This document shows, one piece after another, positions 1 through 9,058 of a stretch of DNA of 64,000 nt. The stretch spans positions 186,001 through 250,000 of the forward strand of contig NZ_CAJNBJ010000016.1 in assembly GCF_905220995.1 (NCBI RefSeq), in the 5' to 3' direction. A model generated the notes under the pieces. That model saw only the letters and a list, made by a program, of their open reading frames with translations. It searched no databases and was not told where the DNA came from. How positions within the stretch are numbered: position 1 is the first letter of the stretch; the number at the start of each line of letters is the position of its first letter. The translations under genes and the position numbers were made by a program. The DNA comes from Nitrospira defluvii. Lineage in GTDB: Bacteria; Nitrospirota; Nitrospiria; Nitrospirales; Nitrospiraceae.

Positions 1-2
1 AT

Positions 3-536
3 CGCCTGACCGTTCTGTTGCTCACCGCCTGCCTCATCGGAACCGGATGCGTCCACAAAATTCAGTTGTCGATTCCCGCGAATGGCACCAGTACCGCACC
101 CATTCCAGCGAGCGCACAACTTGAGGTACCGTTTCTGGCCATAGAAGGTGCGGATCATATGCCGGGAATTCCCCTACTCGAATGGCCGGCGAAAGAGCTT
201 CGACACACCATCACTCACTACTTCACTCAGCGCCAGACGTTCACGAGCATCGGATCTGAACCTGGTGATCTGCGCCTCGTCGTCAAGGCTTGGCTGACCC
301 TACGTGCTCCGGACCGCTATCTCTACCGTGTGCACTTAGAATCCGACGTCTCATTCCCTGGGCAAGCACCGATCAAAACCTACGCTGCGGAAGGAGAGGC
401 CCTGGGGTCGTCAGTGCGATGGGGCACCGCCTCCGACCAAGACCCTATCGCAGAGGCTACCAGTCAAGCCTTACAGCAACTGGCGACCCAGATTGAGGCA
501 GATCGGGACCTGATTATGAAGGGTACCCGCCGGTAA
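3..536 (+). CDS. Outer-membrane lipoprotein of unknown function, 5' end outside window
   Basis: The reading frame is open to the left window edge, so the true start lies upstream. A TTG at 18 is the first internal start-like codon but falls inside a hydrophobic signal segment (LTVLLLTACLIGTGC). That segment ends in a lipobox-like Cys, suggesting a lipid-anchored envelope protein. About 150 residues follow with no recognised enzymatic motif. The stretch LRLVVKAWLTLRAP and the following beta-rich sequence would suit a small periplasmic or outer-membrane lipoprotein that binds partners rather than catalyses. Function is unknown. The frame and signal peptide are seen; lipidation is inferred. Confidence 0.6.
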   Translation, partial: RLTVLLLTACLIGTGCVHKIQLSIPANGTSTAPIPASAQLEVPFLAIEGADHMPGIPLLEWPAKELRHTITHYFTQRQTFTSIGSEPGDLRLVVKAWLTLRAPDRYLYRVHLESDVSFPGQAPIKTYAAEGEALGSSVRWGTASDQDPIAEATSQALQQLATQIEADRDLIMKGTRR

Positions 537-956
537 CGCACCACAAGTCCTCTCACAATCAGAATACGCTCACCTCGCTGCATGCCCACAGGGCGCTCAG
601 AACTCCTAACACAGCATCATCCGAAACTCCGGCGCTACAGGCGAGAGCGAGTACGGGTTGATGTCCGAATGTGTGCAATCGCCGTATACGTTCGGATACG
701 AGCCCGTATCAATTCCGATACAGATTCTGGCATCCGATTGTTGAGCGCCCGGCTTTTCTCACCGCACATTTTGCGTCCTCATGGCTCACGACCTGGTTAT
801 TCTCATCTCAAATATTTTTCCGCACACCGTCACAATCTTGGCATCGTGTTTGCTCATCACTCGGTCCGCAATCTACGGGCTCCACCTTGCCTTCCCCTGA
901 ACCGAGACGAGCCGTTCGTAGGAAGGCCTCATCGCCGCCGGAGAGAGTGTGTCGGT
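537..956. other. Intergenic stretch with clustered GTAT/ATAC dyads
   Basis: No convincing gene. A frame open from 582 runs into the next gene, but its codons here look non-coding. Around 683-721 there is a dyad cluster: GATACG (695-700), AGCC, CGTATC (705-710), then AATTCC and GATAC (717-721). It could be an operator or an RNA hairpin ahead of the DUF2235 gene. No -10/-35 pair is clear. Confidence 0.35.
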
Positions 957-2153
957 GTGTCTAAGCGTATAGTTCTGTGTTTCGATGGCGAATGGGACCG
1001 TCCTCCAGACCCTGGCGTCTGGCCTTCTGCAGTACGTGCTGCCAAGACACCTCGCCGTTCCTGCCCCGAATGCCCCTCGCATCGGGAGACGAACGTGTAC
1101 CACCTCTACCGATCGATTCTTCCGCGGACAGAGAAGGGGCTCGAGCAACAGAGGTGGTATGAGTCCGGCACCGGCATGGCGTGGTTTCATCGATTCCGAG
1201 ACGGATCGTTCGGCTATGGGCTCGACAGAACCATCCTCCTGAGCTATGCCTATCTGGCCGCAACCTACGAACCGGGCGATGAGCTCTTCCTCTACGGATT
1301 CAGTCGAGGGGCTTATACCACAAGGTCCCTTGTGGGCATGCTCGCAACCGTAGGCCTTCCTTCGGGTACCCTTCTGAACCAAGACTTGGTCAAGTTCACT
1401 CGTAAAACCGCGAACCTGGCCGCAGGCAACACTACGGAGACGCCTGATTTGACTGACTGCCTTGATCAAATGATTCTCAATCCCTCAGGCTATGTCATTG
1501 ACGATGCATATCGACGCTATCGCAGCGCGCACCCCAGCACCGAGAGTTCCAGGGCCGCCGCGTCGAGACGCCGCGGATTCCAAGGTGTTTCCATCACATT
1601 TCTCGGACTTTGGGACACCGTGGGCCCGCTGGGAATCCCCACAAATGCACTCAAATGGCTGAATGAGCCTCGTTACAACTTTCACGATACCGAGCTAAGC
1701 CCCATCGTGCAGCGGGCCTACCACGCGCTCGCCATTGATGAACACCGGGCAGACTACAACGCGACCCTATGGACCTCTCCTGCAAGAACAGGCCAACTCA
1801 TTGAGCAGCGATGGTTCGCCGGAGCACATGGAGATCTCGGGGGAACCTATCCTGAGCGTGGATTAGCGGATATACCCCTGGCGTGGATGCTACACATTTC
1901 AAGGATGAACGGCCTGGCAATTGATAGACACGCGCTGCAAGGGGAAATAGATGCGCTCAGTCCGGTTCACGATTCGTTCGGTGAGTCTTTTGTTGGGCTC
2001 CGAAAGTGGATTCACTCACGATTCTATCGACCAGTCATGCAAACCGGCACGAATACCGAAGTTCTAGACGGATCCGTCCACACACGCTTGCTCCAAACCC
2101 ACTCGTACAGACCGAAAAACGAAGGCCTGAGCAGCCTGCTCACATTTCGCTAA
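957..2153 (+). CDS. DUF2235 family alpha/beta hydrolase (Tle1-like phospholipase fold)
   Basis: A 398-residue protein if started at the GTG at 957, which follows a GGAGAGAG ribosome site. The frame stays open upstream to 582, but that part looks non-coding. The N-terminus has the family opening KRIVLCFDGEWD. The nucleophile elbow GFSRGAYTTRSLVGML follows, then GLWDTVGPLG (likely Asp region) and GAHGDLGGTYPERGLADIPL near the C-terminus. DUF2235 proteins are serine hydrolases, and some (Tle1) are type VI secretion phospholipase effectors. No secretion genes are nearby and there is no signal peptide, so a stand-alone cytoplasmic esterase or lipase is equally likely. Fold assignment is firm; substrate is unknown. 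Confidence 0.8.
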   Translation: MSKRIVLCFDGEWDRPPDPGVWPSAVRAAKTPRRSCPECPSHRETNVYHLYRSILPRTEKGLEQQRWYESGTGMAWFHRFRDGSFGYGLDRTILLSYAYLAATYEPGDELFLYGFSRGAYTTRSLVGMLATVGLPSGTLLNQDLVKFTRKTANLAAGNTTETPDLTDCLDQMILNPSGYVIDDAYRRYRSAHPSTESSRAAASRRRGFQGVSITFLGLWDTVGPLGIPTNALKWLNEPRYNFHDTELSPIVQRAYHALAIDEHRADYNATLWTSPARTGQLIEQRWFAGAHGDLGGTYPERGLADIPLAWMLHISRMNGLAIDRHALQGEIDALSPVHDSFGESFVGLRKWIHSRFYRPVMQTGTNTEVLDGSVHTRLLQTHSYRPKNEGLSSLLTFR

Positions 2154-2523
2154 CTGGATTTCCGGAAAGGAATGAGTTGTCGCGGTACGCCCGTCAGTCC
2201 TCCTGCACCGCGCAACTTCGCATTTACACCATCCCAGGATTGTGAGCTCCACGGCTGAAACCGCACCTCGGCACTCGACACGCAAACACTCCCGACCTTA
2301 CCCACCTCTTCCCGACTACCAGACCCACGAGCAGCGTGCCCGTACTCTCAGATCCGTCATGAAACCTTGAGCCGACTCGTCGCGATCTCTCCTTCCAGTG
2401 GCTTTCTCAACCGCTGTCCCCTCGCTAGACCTACCTCCTTCGCAGACTATCCGACGAGTCAGAAGCGCGATACCTTCGGCCACGATATGCGTGCGAGCAC
2501 TCAGTTAGGTGGGGAGGGGGAAG
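2154..2523. other. Intergenic stretch without recognisable content
   Basis: About 370 bases between the DUF2235 gene and the PilZ-like gene. Both strands hold only short open frames without ribosome sites. I see no hairpin with a T-tract, no tRNA-like fold and no repeat. Confidence 0.4.
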
Positions 2524-2886
2524 GTGAGACGACCGCAGACGGTGAAATTCGTTGTCCATTGCACACTCTCTGATGTGGCTACCGGCTTCGCGGACCTGGC
2601 GCAGATTTATTATCTGGAACGCAGCGCCTTGCAGCGCACAACCTTCCACAGACTCATCGACGGCGACTATCTCGCCCTTCAGCTGCATCAACACAATGAT
2701 CGCCGTCCCCTTTCGGTTCGTCTAGCGAGAGTACTGTGGGTACAAGGAGCGCGATTCGCCGTGGAACCGCTCATCATGGACGCTGATGAATACGTTCTGC
2801 TCAGTCAACTCCTCGAAACTACTCCCCTCCTGGAGCTGCACGTTCAGGATGCGCGATCAGAACTCATCATTCGCGCGGCAGAATGA
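2524..2886 (+). CDS. PilZ-like small protein
   Basis: A 120-residue soluble protein. The GTG at 2524 is preferred because the run GGGGAGGGGG at 2511-2520 gives a ribosome site; a GTG at 2509 is in frame but lies within that site. The middle (GDYLALQLH, then RRPLSVRLARVLWVQGARFAVEPLIMD) has the beta-barrel pattern of PilZ domains, where a V.W..G..FAVEF-type strand is typical. The canonical RxxxR c-di-GMP residues are not obvious (candidate: ALQRTTFHR). It may therefore be a degenerate PilZ that does not bind the nucleotide. Role unknown; possibly a signalling adaptor. Confidence 0.5.
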   Translation: MRRPQTVKFVVHCTLSDVATGFADLAQIYYLERSALQRTTFHRLIDGDYLALQLHQHNDRRPLSVRLARVLWVQGARFAVEPLIMDADEYVLLSQLLETTPLLELHVQDARSELIIRAAE

Positions 2887-3159
2887 CTGATGCTCCAAGA
2901 CAACGAGCATCACCGGTTTAACAGTACCCCTCCTATGCCTCGTCCCCTGTCATCAGGTAGTCCCTACAATACGCAACTCTCTCCGACTCGCGCGAAGGAA
3001 TCCAGCTGTCACGAAGTCATTCGGAAAGGAAGGAAACAGTCGTGGCAGCTCGGAGCCGCCCTGAGCAGGGTCCCTCCAAGGAGGTACTTCGTTCCGGTCT
3101 ACCGGGCAGAAGCATCGGAATCTAAGCTTACACGTAGGCACTGAACAACGGAGGAACCT

Positions 3160-3408
3160 ATGACGAACTGTTCTCGCTGCGAAGGATGCATGATCGAAGA
3201 CTTTTTGTTGGATATGGAGGATTCATCCGGCCCAATGTGGCTCAAAGCATGGCGCTGCATGAACTGCGGAAATATTTATGAACGTGTGTTGCAGCAAAAC
3301 CGGCTGGCCAAGGAAACGCAGATGGGTGCATCGACCGCCATCGCCCAGCGTGCGAACGCTGAAAGCCTCCCGTTAAGCACCGACGGTCTCGACCAGCTGG
3401 CGGCCTAG
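3160..3408 (+). CDS. Small zinc-ribbon protein
   Basis: An 82-residue protein with a GGAGG ribosome site ten bases before the ATG. Two Cys pairs, CSRCEGC near residue 4 and CMNCG near residue 34, make a probable zinc ribbon. The remainder is a polar, probably disordered tail. Proteins this short with one zinc knuckle usually bind nucleic acid or act as regulators, but nothing here fixes the role. It is followed at 67 bases by a one-helix membrane protein. Confidence 0.6.
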   Translation: MTNCSRCEGCMIEDFLLDMEDSSGPMWLKAWRCMNCGNIYERVLQQNRLAKETQMGASTAIAQRANAESLPLSTDGLDQLAA

Positions 3409-3474
3409 GGCAACCGCGAACGGCCTGGTGAGGTCTCACAACCATGTCATCACCGAATTTGTGGAACGACTACC

Positions 3475-3654
3475 ATGTCAATTGATGTAGAGCTGGCCCT
3501 CATCCTAGGGCTATTCATAATCGGTGCCGTGGTACTTGCAATCGATAACCTGGTCTACGCCTTGTCCAGACGATTGAGCCGTTGGATGCACGATCGAAAA
3601 TCGTCGCGCACTGCATCCCCTTCACCCATCTCCACTCAGAAAAAAAGGCCGTAA
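3475..3654 (+). CDS. Very small single-helix membrane protein
   Basis: A 59-residue frame starting ATG at 3475 and ending TAA at 3652-3654. The N-terminal third is one hydrophobic helix (LALILGLFIIGAVVLAI). A basic tail follows (SRRLSRWMHDRK), so the tail should stay in the cytoplasm. No strong ribosome site is visible. The coding claim rests on the clean hydrophobic-then-basic layout and on its place in a run of same-strand small genes. Function unknown. Confidence 0.5.
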   Translation: MSIDVELALILGLFIIGAVVLAIDNLVYALSRRLSRWMHDRKSSRTASPSPISTQKKRP

Positions 3655-3776
3655 CGGGATAACTCGGTGTTCAACGACTCCACCCACATCAGCACAGACA
3701 GGCGATCATCCAGCACGCAGGTGGATCGCCCACTGTTCTGTCAACGGCTTGCTCCTGCATATACAAGGAGGTTTCA

Positions 3777-3926
3777 GTGACAAGTTCCCGACCCAAAACA
3801 GCCCAGCGTGTAGGTTCGCAAGCTCAACGGCCTGATGGTATCCCACAGACTCTCCTCTTTTTTATCCTCAAGCAGTTGGAAACACCTCATCCGGTTAACG
3901 AAATCCAGCAGGACCCCCTGAAATGA
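3777..3926 (+). CDS. Short 49-residue protein translationally coupled to the next gene
   Basis: A GTG at 3777 lies five bases after a consensus AAGGAGG at 3765-3771, the best ribosome site in this part of the window. The frame ends TGA at 3924-3926, overlapping the ATG of the next gene as ATGA. Strong initiation plus the 4-base overlap implies that translating this short frame feeds ribosomes into the membrane protein. The peptide has a hydrophobic centre (IPQTLLFFILKQL) and no known domain. It may act mainly as a coupling leader. Confidence 0.55.
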   Translation: MTSSRPKTAQRVGSQAQRPDGIPQTLLFFILKQLETPHPVNEIQQDPLK

Positions 3927-4327
3927 CCTCTCGGCCCTGGGCGATTCTACGAGACGCAGGGATTGTGTATGGGCTGACCTTTGCAGCCGGGATCGGCATG
4001 GCCTCGATCGGAGTAACACTTCAAAGCAGTCCGTGGACCGCCTACTTGGCGAACCTACTCTCGGGAGCGCTTGGCTTTTTGGCATCTGGAATCCGGGTCA
4101 ATTCAGACCGGGTCGAGCATCTCGCCTGGGTAGCGGCAACCCTCTGGACCTGCAACCTCCTCAACGTCGCATTGCGACTGCAAAGCACTGCCTCCTGGAT
4201 TCACAGCGGCATTACAGTCATCCTCATGGTCGCCCTTGGCGGAACCCTGTCCATGATGCTCACGCCTCCCGCACCCTTTCATCGACACAAAAGAGTCGAC
4301 GGTCTGCACAAACCACCGGTCCGGTAG
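3923..4327 (+). CDS. Small integral membrane protein, about four helices
   Basis: A 134-residue protein starting at the ATG that overlaps the stop of the preceding short gene. Hydrophobic segments lie near residues 12-32, 40-58, 67-87 and 94-113. The tail is basic and polar (HRHKRVDGLHK). No conserved catalytic or transport motif is seen. It converges on the outer-membrane factor gene that ends at 4441. Function unknown. Confidence 0.6.
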   Translation: MTSRPWAILRDAGIVYGLTFAAGIGMASIGVTLQSSPWTAYLANLLSGALGFLASGIRVNSDRVEHLAWVAATLWTCNLLNVALRLQSTASWIHSGITVILMVALGGTLSMMLTPPAPFHRHKRVDGLHKPPVR

Positions 4328-4440
4328 CCTCAGCGAGCAGTGCGACTGACATCGCAACCCTCTGTGATAACGGGACACCCGAGAACACGAGCCGACAACG
4401 TGCGGGAGAAATTGCGGGAGAGTGGAGATATGCAGCTTGC

Positions 4441-5883
4441 CTATCGAGTCTCGTTACGAATGTCCGATACCGGCCGTGACAGCTCAACCGGCGTCTGGCC
4501 CTCGGGCGACCAGCCTCCCCCGAGTGCCTTATACAACTGAATGATCGACACTAGATGCAATCGATGAGTTCCCATAAGAGCGAGTTCAGCTTCAAACAAA
4601 TTGCGCTGAGCAATCAAGACATCCAGATAATTTGCCAATCCTCCTTTGTACCGGAGATTCGCCAAACTCAGGGCCGACCTGAGTGCGTCGACTTGTTGCA
4701 ATTGCGCTGTCCGTTGCTCGCGAACCGTCCGGACCGCGACCAGCGAATCTTCGACCTCCTTAAACGCCACCAACACGGCCTGCTCATACTGCGCCACAGC
4801 CTGCCTGGCTTGGGCTTCGGCAGCTTCCTGTTGAAAACCCAGAATCTGCGCGTTTAAGAGTGGTCCGGCCAGCCCTGGCCCAGCCACCCCAAAGGCGGTT
4901 TCATTGGCCACGAGGCGCGAAAGGTGCGGACTGGCTACCCCCAAAATTCCGGTGATGCTCAGCTTCGGGAACCGGTCGGCTTTGGCCATTCCGATACGAG
5001 CCGTTGCGGCAGCAAGGTCCTGCTCTGCCTGCAAAATATCAGGGCGCCGCTGGAGGAGCTCGGAAGGAAGCCCAGGCGGAACATCAGGAGGCATCACTTG
5101 ATCCGTTAACGAGTGCCCGCGGGCAATCCGTCCGGGATTCCGGCCCAGCAATACACTCAGTTGGTTCTCCTTCTGCACTTTCTGTCGCTCAAACTCCGCC
5201 GCCTTTGCCGCGGCATTGGCCCGTTCGGCTTCAAATTGGTCTGCGTCGAGCTTTGAGATCATCCCCTGCCGCAGACGTGCCTGAGCGATCCTAACCGACT
5301 CCTCCCAAGACTTGAGCGTACGCCGGGCAATGTCGAGTTGCATGTCGAACTGCAACAGATCGAAATAGGCCTCCGCCACACCGCTCACCAACTGGAGCAC
5401 GATGGCTCGTCGATTTTCCTCACGCGCAAGCAAGTCTCCACGAGCCGCTTCATTCGACCTCCGGATGCGGCCCCAAATATCGATCTCCCATGAAAGATTT
5501 CCTTGCAGGTAGTAGTTGAAGGGGTTGGGAAATCCCGGAAAGAGAAAATTGGTCTTGCGGCCAAACAGCGGGGCATTGGCGGTCACGTTCATCTGCGGGG
5601 CGAAGTCGGTCCTCGCAACAAATATGCGAGCCTGAAACTCCTCTACGGCCGCCGCCGCACGTTTCAAATCTTTGTTTTCCTCCAGTGCTGTGCGAATGAG
5701 CTTCTGCAGCTCCTGATCCTTGAGCAATTCCCACCAGGGCGTATTGGCAATCGACGCCACATCGCCACCCGACTCCGCCATACGGAAGGCATCCGGCGTC
5801 GTCGCCTCAGGTCTGGTGAAATCCGGACCGACGGCACACCCGGCCAATAACCCTGCACCCAGCACCAACGCCAATCTACGCAT
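4441..5883 (-). CDS. RND efflux outer-membrane factor, NodT/OprM family lipoprotein
   Basis: A 480-residue TolC-family channel that would dock on the RND pump encoded just upstream. The ATG at 5883 gives a short signal peptide ending in lipobox LLAGC (Cys16), followed by AVGPDFTRP, the usual opening of NodT lipoproteins. Two OEP repeats follow, with the typical WWELLKDQELQKLI, SWEIDIWGRIRRSNEAARG and RRPDILQAEQDLAAATARIG stretches. The start overlaps the pump's stop by eight bases, so translation is coupled. A longer frame to 5955 exists but would lie deep inside the pump gene. It is closely similar to the second factor at 19691-21163. Confidence 0.92.
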   Translation of the reverse strand: MRRLALVLGAGLLAGCAVGPDFTRPEATTPDAFRMAESGGDVASIANTPWWELLKDQELQKLIRTALEENKDLKRAAAAVEEFQARIFVARTDFAPQMNVTANAPLFGRKTNFLFPGFPNPFNYYLQGNLSWEIDIWGRIRRSNEAARGDLLAREENRRAIVLQLVSGVAEAYFDLLQFDMQLDIARRTLKSWEESVRIAQARLRQGMISKLDADQFEAERANAAAKAAEFERQKVQKENQLSVLLGRNPGRIARGHSLTDQVMPPDVPPGLPSELLQRRPDILQAEQDLAAATARIGMAKADRFPKLSITGILGVASPHLSRLVANETAFGVAGPGLAGPLLNAQILGFQQEAAEAQARQAVAQYEQAVLVAFKEVEDSLVAVRTVREQRTAQLQQVDALRSALSLANLRYKGGLANYLDVLIAQRNLFEAELALMGTHRLHLVSIIQLYKALGGGWSPEGQTPVELSRPVSDIRNETR

Positions 5884-8800
5884 GCTGATAGTCGCGCTCC
5901 TTTTCCGGTCCATCGTGCATTTGCGGTGAAGACGGAGAGCCAGGATTCGTTCCACGGCTACTCAACGAGCGGATCAAGACAAAGAACAACGGCACAAAGA
6001 AAATGGCCAAAAACGTCGCAGCCACCATGCCGCCAAACACGCCCGTGCCGATCGAGTTACGACTGGCGGCACCCGCTCCAGTCGCGACCACCAGCGGCAC
6101 CACCCCCAAAATAAACGCCATCGACGTCATCACGATCGGGCGGAAGCGCAGTTTCGCCGCCTCGATCGTCGCATCCAACAACGGATGCCCTTCCTCATAC
6201 CGTTTGTTCGCAAACTCCACGATCAGGATTGCATTCTTGGCCGAGAGTCCGATCAACGTCACCAGGCCGATCTGGAAATAGATATCATTCGTCATCCCCT
6301 TGAGCCACACCGCACTCAGCGCGCCGAACAATCCGATAGGGACTGCCAGAATGACTGCAAACGGCACTACCCAGCTCTCATATTGGGCAGCCAGCACTAG
6401 GAACACCATCAACAATCCAAACCCGAAGGCGTAGAAGGACTGGTTCCCGACCATTCGCTCTTGATAGGAAATGCCGCTCCAGTCGATGCCATACCCCTTC
6501 GGCACCAAGACCTCTTTCGCCAACGTATCGAGCGCATCCAACACCTGCCCCGAACTGACTCCCGGCGCGGCGGCGCCAAGGACCAGCGCCGTGTTGTATC
6601 CGTTGAAATGCGTCACGGGATCGGGACCGCTGCTGAACTCCGTACTCACCACCGTATCCAAGGGAATCATCGTGGGTCCCTGCGCACCGACCGCCCGCAC
6701 ATAAATCTTGGAAATATCGTCCGGCGTTGACCGATACTGCGCTTCCGCCTCGGTCTGCACCCGAAATACCCGGCCGAATTTGACAAAATCGTTGATGTAG
6801 AGATTCCCGAAATAGGCCTGCAACGTGTCGAACACTTCGGAAATCGGCACGCCTAACGCCTTGGCGCGTTCACGGTTCACCTTGGCGAAAATCCTCGGGG
6901 CGCTTACGCGAAAGCTGGTCCCGATGGCGCCGATCGCCGGATTCTGCCTGGCCTTGGACACGAACTCCTGAGCCACCGCGGAGAACTTATTAAAATCACC
7001 TCCGCTCGGATCTTGGAGCTGCACCGAAAACCCGCCCGTGGCGCCCAGCCCCCGGATCGACGGGGCGTTGAAGGCAAGAATCAATGCTTCTGGAATCTTG
7101 GCAAATTCCCCATACGCGGCCCCGATCAGCGATTTGACGTGGTGTTGCGGCGCCGTCCGTTCATCCCAGTGTTTGAGCGGCACAAACATCGTCGCGGCAT
7201 TGGACCCTCGAGTGTTGAATACGAAGTTTTGCCCCGAGAGTGCATCCGTCGAATGAATCGCAGGACTCGCGAGGAAATAGCTTTCGATCTTGCTCAACAC
7301 GGCATCCGTACGTTGCTTCGACGCCCCGTCGGGAAGTTGCACGATCGTGATGAAATACCCCTGATCTTCCTCCGGCAAAAAGCTGTTCGGCGTGATTTTG
7401 AACAGCATGAACACGCCCACGAGCAGAACGCCGAAGAGCGCCATCGAGAGCAGCCGCCGCGACAGAGTCAGGGTGACGGTCGAGGTATATCGCCCCTGCA
7501 TCCAGGCGAAGATCCGGTTGAACCGGCCGAACAATCCGCGATGAGATTCCTCGCCCGGCTTGAGCACCAGCGCGCACAACGCGGGGCTCAAGGTCAGCGC
7601 GACGAAGCCGGAGATGATGACAGCGATGGAAATGGTGATGGCAAACTGCTTGTAGAGTTCTCCAGTGATCCCGCCCAGAAATCCGACTGGGACGAACACG
7701 GCGCACAACACCAATACAATGGCGATCACCGGCCCCGTCACTTCTTCCATCGCCCGCTTGGCAGCATTCTTTGCCGACAGCTTGCCTTGCGTCATGTGCC
7801 GTTCGCAATTCTCTACGACGACGATCGCGTCGTCCACCACGATACCGATCGCCAGCACCATACCGAACAGGGTGAGGGTATTGATCGAAAAGCCGAGCGC
7901 CTGCATGCCGGCGAACGTCCCGATCAGAGACACCGGTACCGCTACGCCTGGAATCAACGTCGCCCGCCAGCTCTGCAAAAACAGATAGACCACGAGGATG
8001 ACCAGGACCATCGCTTCGGCCAACGTCTTGACCACTTCTTTGATGGAGACATCGATAAAGCGAGTGGTGTCATAGGGAATGTCATACGAGACGCCGGTCG
8101 GAAACCCCTTGGACACCTCTGACAACTCCGCCCGCACTCGTTTCACGGTTTCCAGCGCATTGGCCCCGGGGGAGAGAAAGGTGAGCAAGAACACGTTCGG
8201 CTGACCGTTCCAACGGCCTTCGAGGGTGTAGGATTGCGCTCCCAACTCCACACGCGCGACATCCTTCAGCCGGACCATCGATCCGTTCGGCATCGCGCGA
8301 ACGATCATCTCCTCGAAATCTTTGACTTCAGTCAGCCGGCCTTGAGTGATGACGGGGATCGTGAGCTCCGTCCCCTTCAATGCCGGCTCCCGGCCGATGG
8401 TGCCCGCAGGAAAATCCCGGTTTTGTTCACGCACGACATTGGCGATATCCGTCGGTGTCAAACTGAGCTGAGCCATGCGGATCGGATCCAGAATCAGCCG
8501 CATGGAGTAGTTCTGTGAACCGAATACCACCGCGTTGCCCACGCCTCGGAGGCGCTTCAGGTTGTCGAGGACGCGCAGAATCGCATAATTGGAGAGATAG
8601 ACTGTGTCGTGCGTCGGATCGGTCGAACTCAACGCGACGACGGCCAACAGGTCCGGCGACACCTTGTTGATACTGATGCCCTGCCGGACGACCTCGGGCG
8701 GCAACTGCGGCTCCGCAAGTTTCACGCGGTTCTGCGTTTGCACCTGCGCGATATCGACATCCGTGCCGATCTCAAAGGTCAACTTGATCGACATATGTCC

Positions 8801-9058
8801 GTCGTTCGTACTGGTCGAATCGTAGTAGAGCAGATTGTCGATACCGGGCAGTTGCACCTCAATGGGGCGCGCCACCGAATCAGCCACGATTTCCGCATTG
8901 GCGCCGGGGTAGTCGGCTTCGATCTGAACGACCGGTGGGGTGATTTCTGGAAATTGGGCGACCGGCAATGCCTGTAAAGCGACCAAGCCGAGCACCATGA
9001 TGACGATCGACAAGACCGAAGCGAAAATCGGGCGGTCGATAAAGAAATGTGAAATCAC
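5876..9058 (-). CDS. RND efflux pump, HAE1 (AcrB/MexB-like) inner-membrane transporter
   Basis: A 1060-residue proton-driven exporter of hydrophobic or amphiphilic compounds. It has the classic N-terminus (FFIDRPIFASVLSIVIMVLG), a large porter loop, and the relay segment GIVVDDAIVVVENCE carrying the paired Asp of TM4. The matching Lys is in SAKNAILIVEFA of TM10. Twelve membrane helices and two periplasmic loops are expected, matching family length. GTG at 9058 overlaps the adaptor's stop by four bases (GTGA), and the gene overlaps the outer-membrane factor by eight, so the three form one operon. Substrate range cannot be read from sequence. Confidence 0.95.
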   Translation of the reverse strand: MISHFFIDRPIFASVLSIVIMVLGLVALQALPVAQFPEITPPVVQIEADYPGANAEIVADSVARPIEVQLPGIDNLLYYDSTSTNDGHMSIKLTFEIGTDVDIAQVQTQNRVKLAEPQLPPEVVRQGISINKVSPDLLAVVALSSTDPTHDTVYLSNYAILRVLDNLKRLRGVGNAVVFGSQNYSMRLILDPIRMAQLSLTPTDIANVVREQNRDFPAGTIGREPALKGTELTIPVITQGRLTEVKDFEEMIVRAMPNGSMVRLKDVARVELGAQSYTLEGRWNGQPNVFLLTFLSPGANALETVKRVRAELSEVSKGFPTGVSYDIPYDTTRFIDVSIKEVVKTLAEAMVLVILVVYLFLQSWRATLIPGVAVPVSLIGTFAGMQALGFSINTLTLFGMVLAIGIVVDDAIVVVENCERHMTQGKLSAKNAAKRAMEEVTGPVIAIVLVLCAVFVPVGFLGGITGELYKQFAITISIAVIISGFVALTLSPALCALVLKPGEESHRGLFGRFNRIFAWMQGRYTSTVTLTLSRRLLSMALFGVLLVGVFMLFKITPNSFLPEEDQGYFITIVQLPDGASKQRTDAVLSKIESYFLASPAIHSTDALSGQNFVFNTRGSNAATMFVPLKHWDERTAPQHHVKSLIGAAYGEFAKIPEALILAFNAPSIRGLGATGGFSVQLQDPSGGDFNKFSAVAQEFVSKARQNPAIGAIGTSFRVSAPRIFAKVNRERAKALGVPISEVFDTLQAYFGNLYINDFVKFGRVFRVQTEAEAQYRSTPDDISKIYVRAVGAQGPTMIPLDTVVSTEFSSGPDPVTHFNGYNTALVLGAAAPGVSSGQVLDALDTLAKEVLVPKGYGIDWSGISYQERMVGNQSFYAFGFGLLMVFLVLAAQYESWVVPFAVILAVPIGLFGALSAVWLKGMTNDIYFQIGLVTLIGLSAKNAILIVEFANKRYEEGHPLLDATIEAAKLRFRPIVMTSMAFILGVVPLVVATGAGAASRNSIGTGVFGGMVAATFLAIFFVPLFFVLIRSLSSRGTNPGSPSSPQMHDGPEKERDYQHA

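Noticed and set aside
582-956. Upstream extension of the DUF2235 gene
   Set aside because: Frame is open but reads as arginine-rich non-coding sequence; GTG 957 has the ribosome site and the family N-terminus.
7013-8122. Long plus-strand open frame (369 codons) across the first RND pump gene
   Set aside because: Antisense shadow of a clearly coding minus-strand gene; composition is Arg/His/Gln-rich without motifs or ribosome site.
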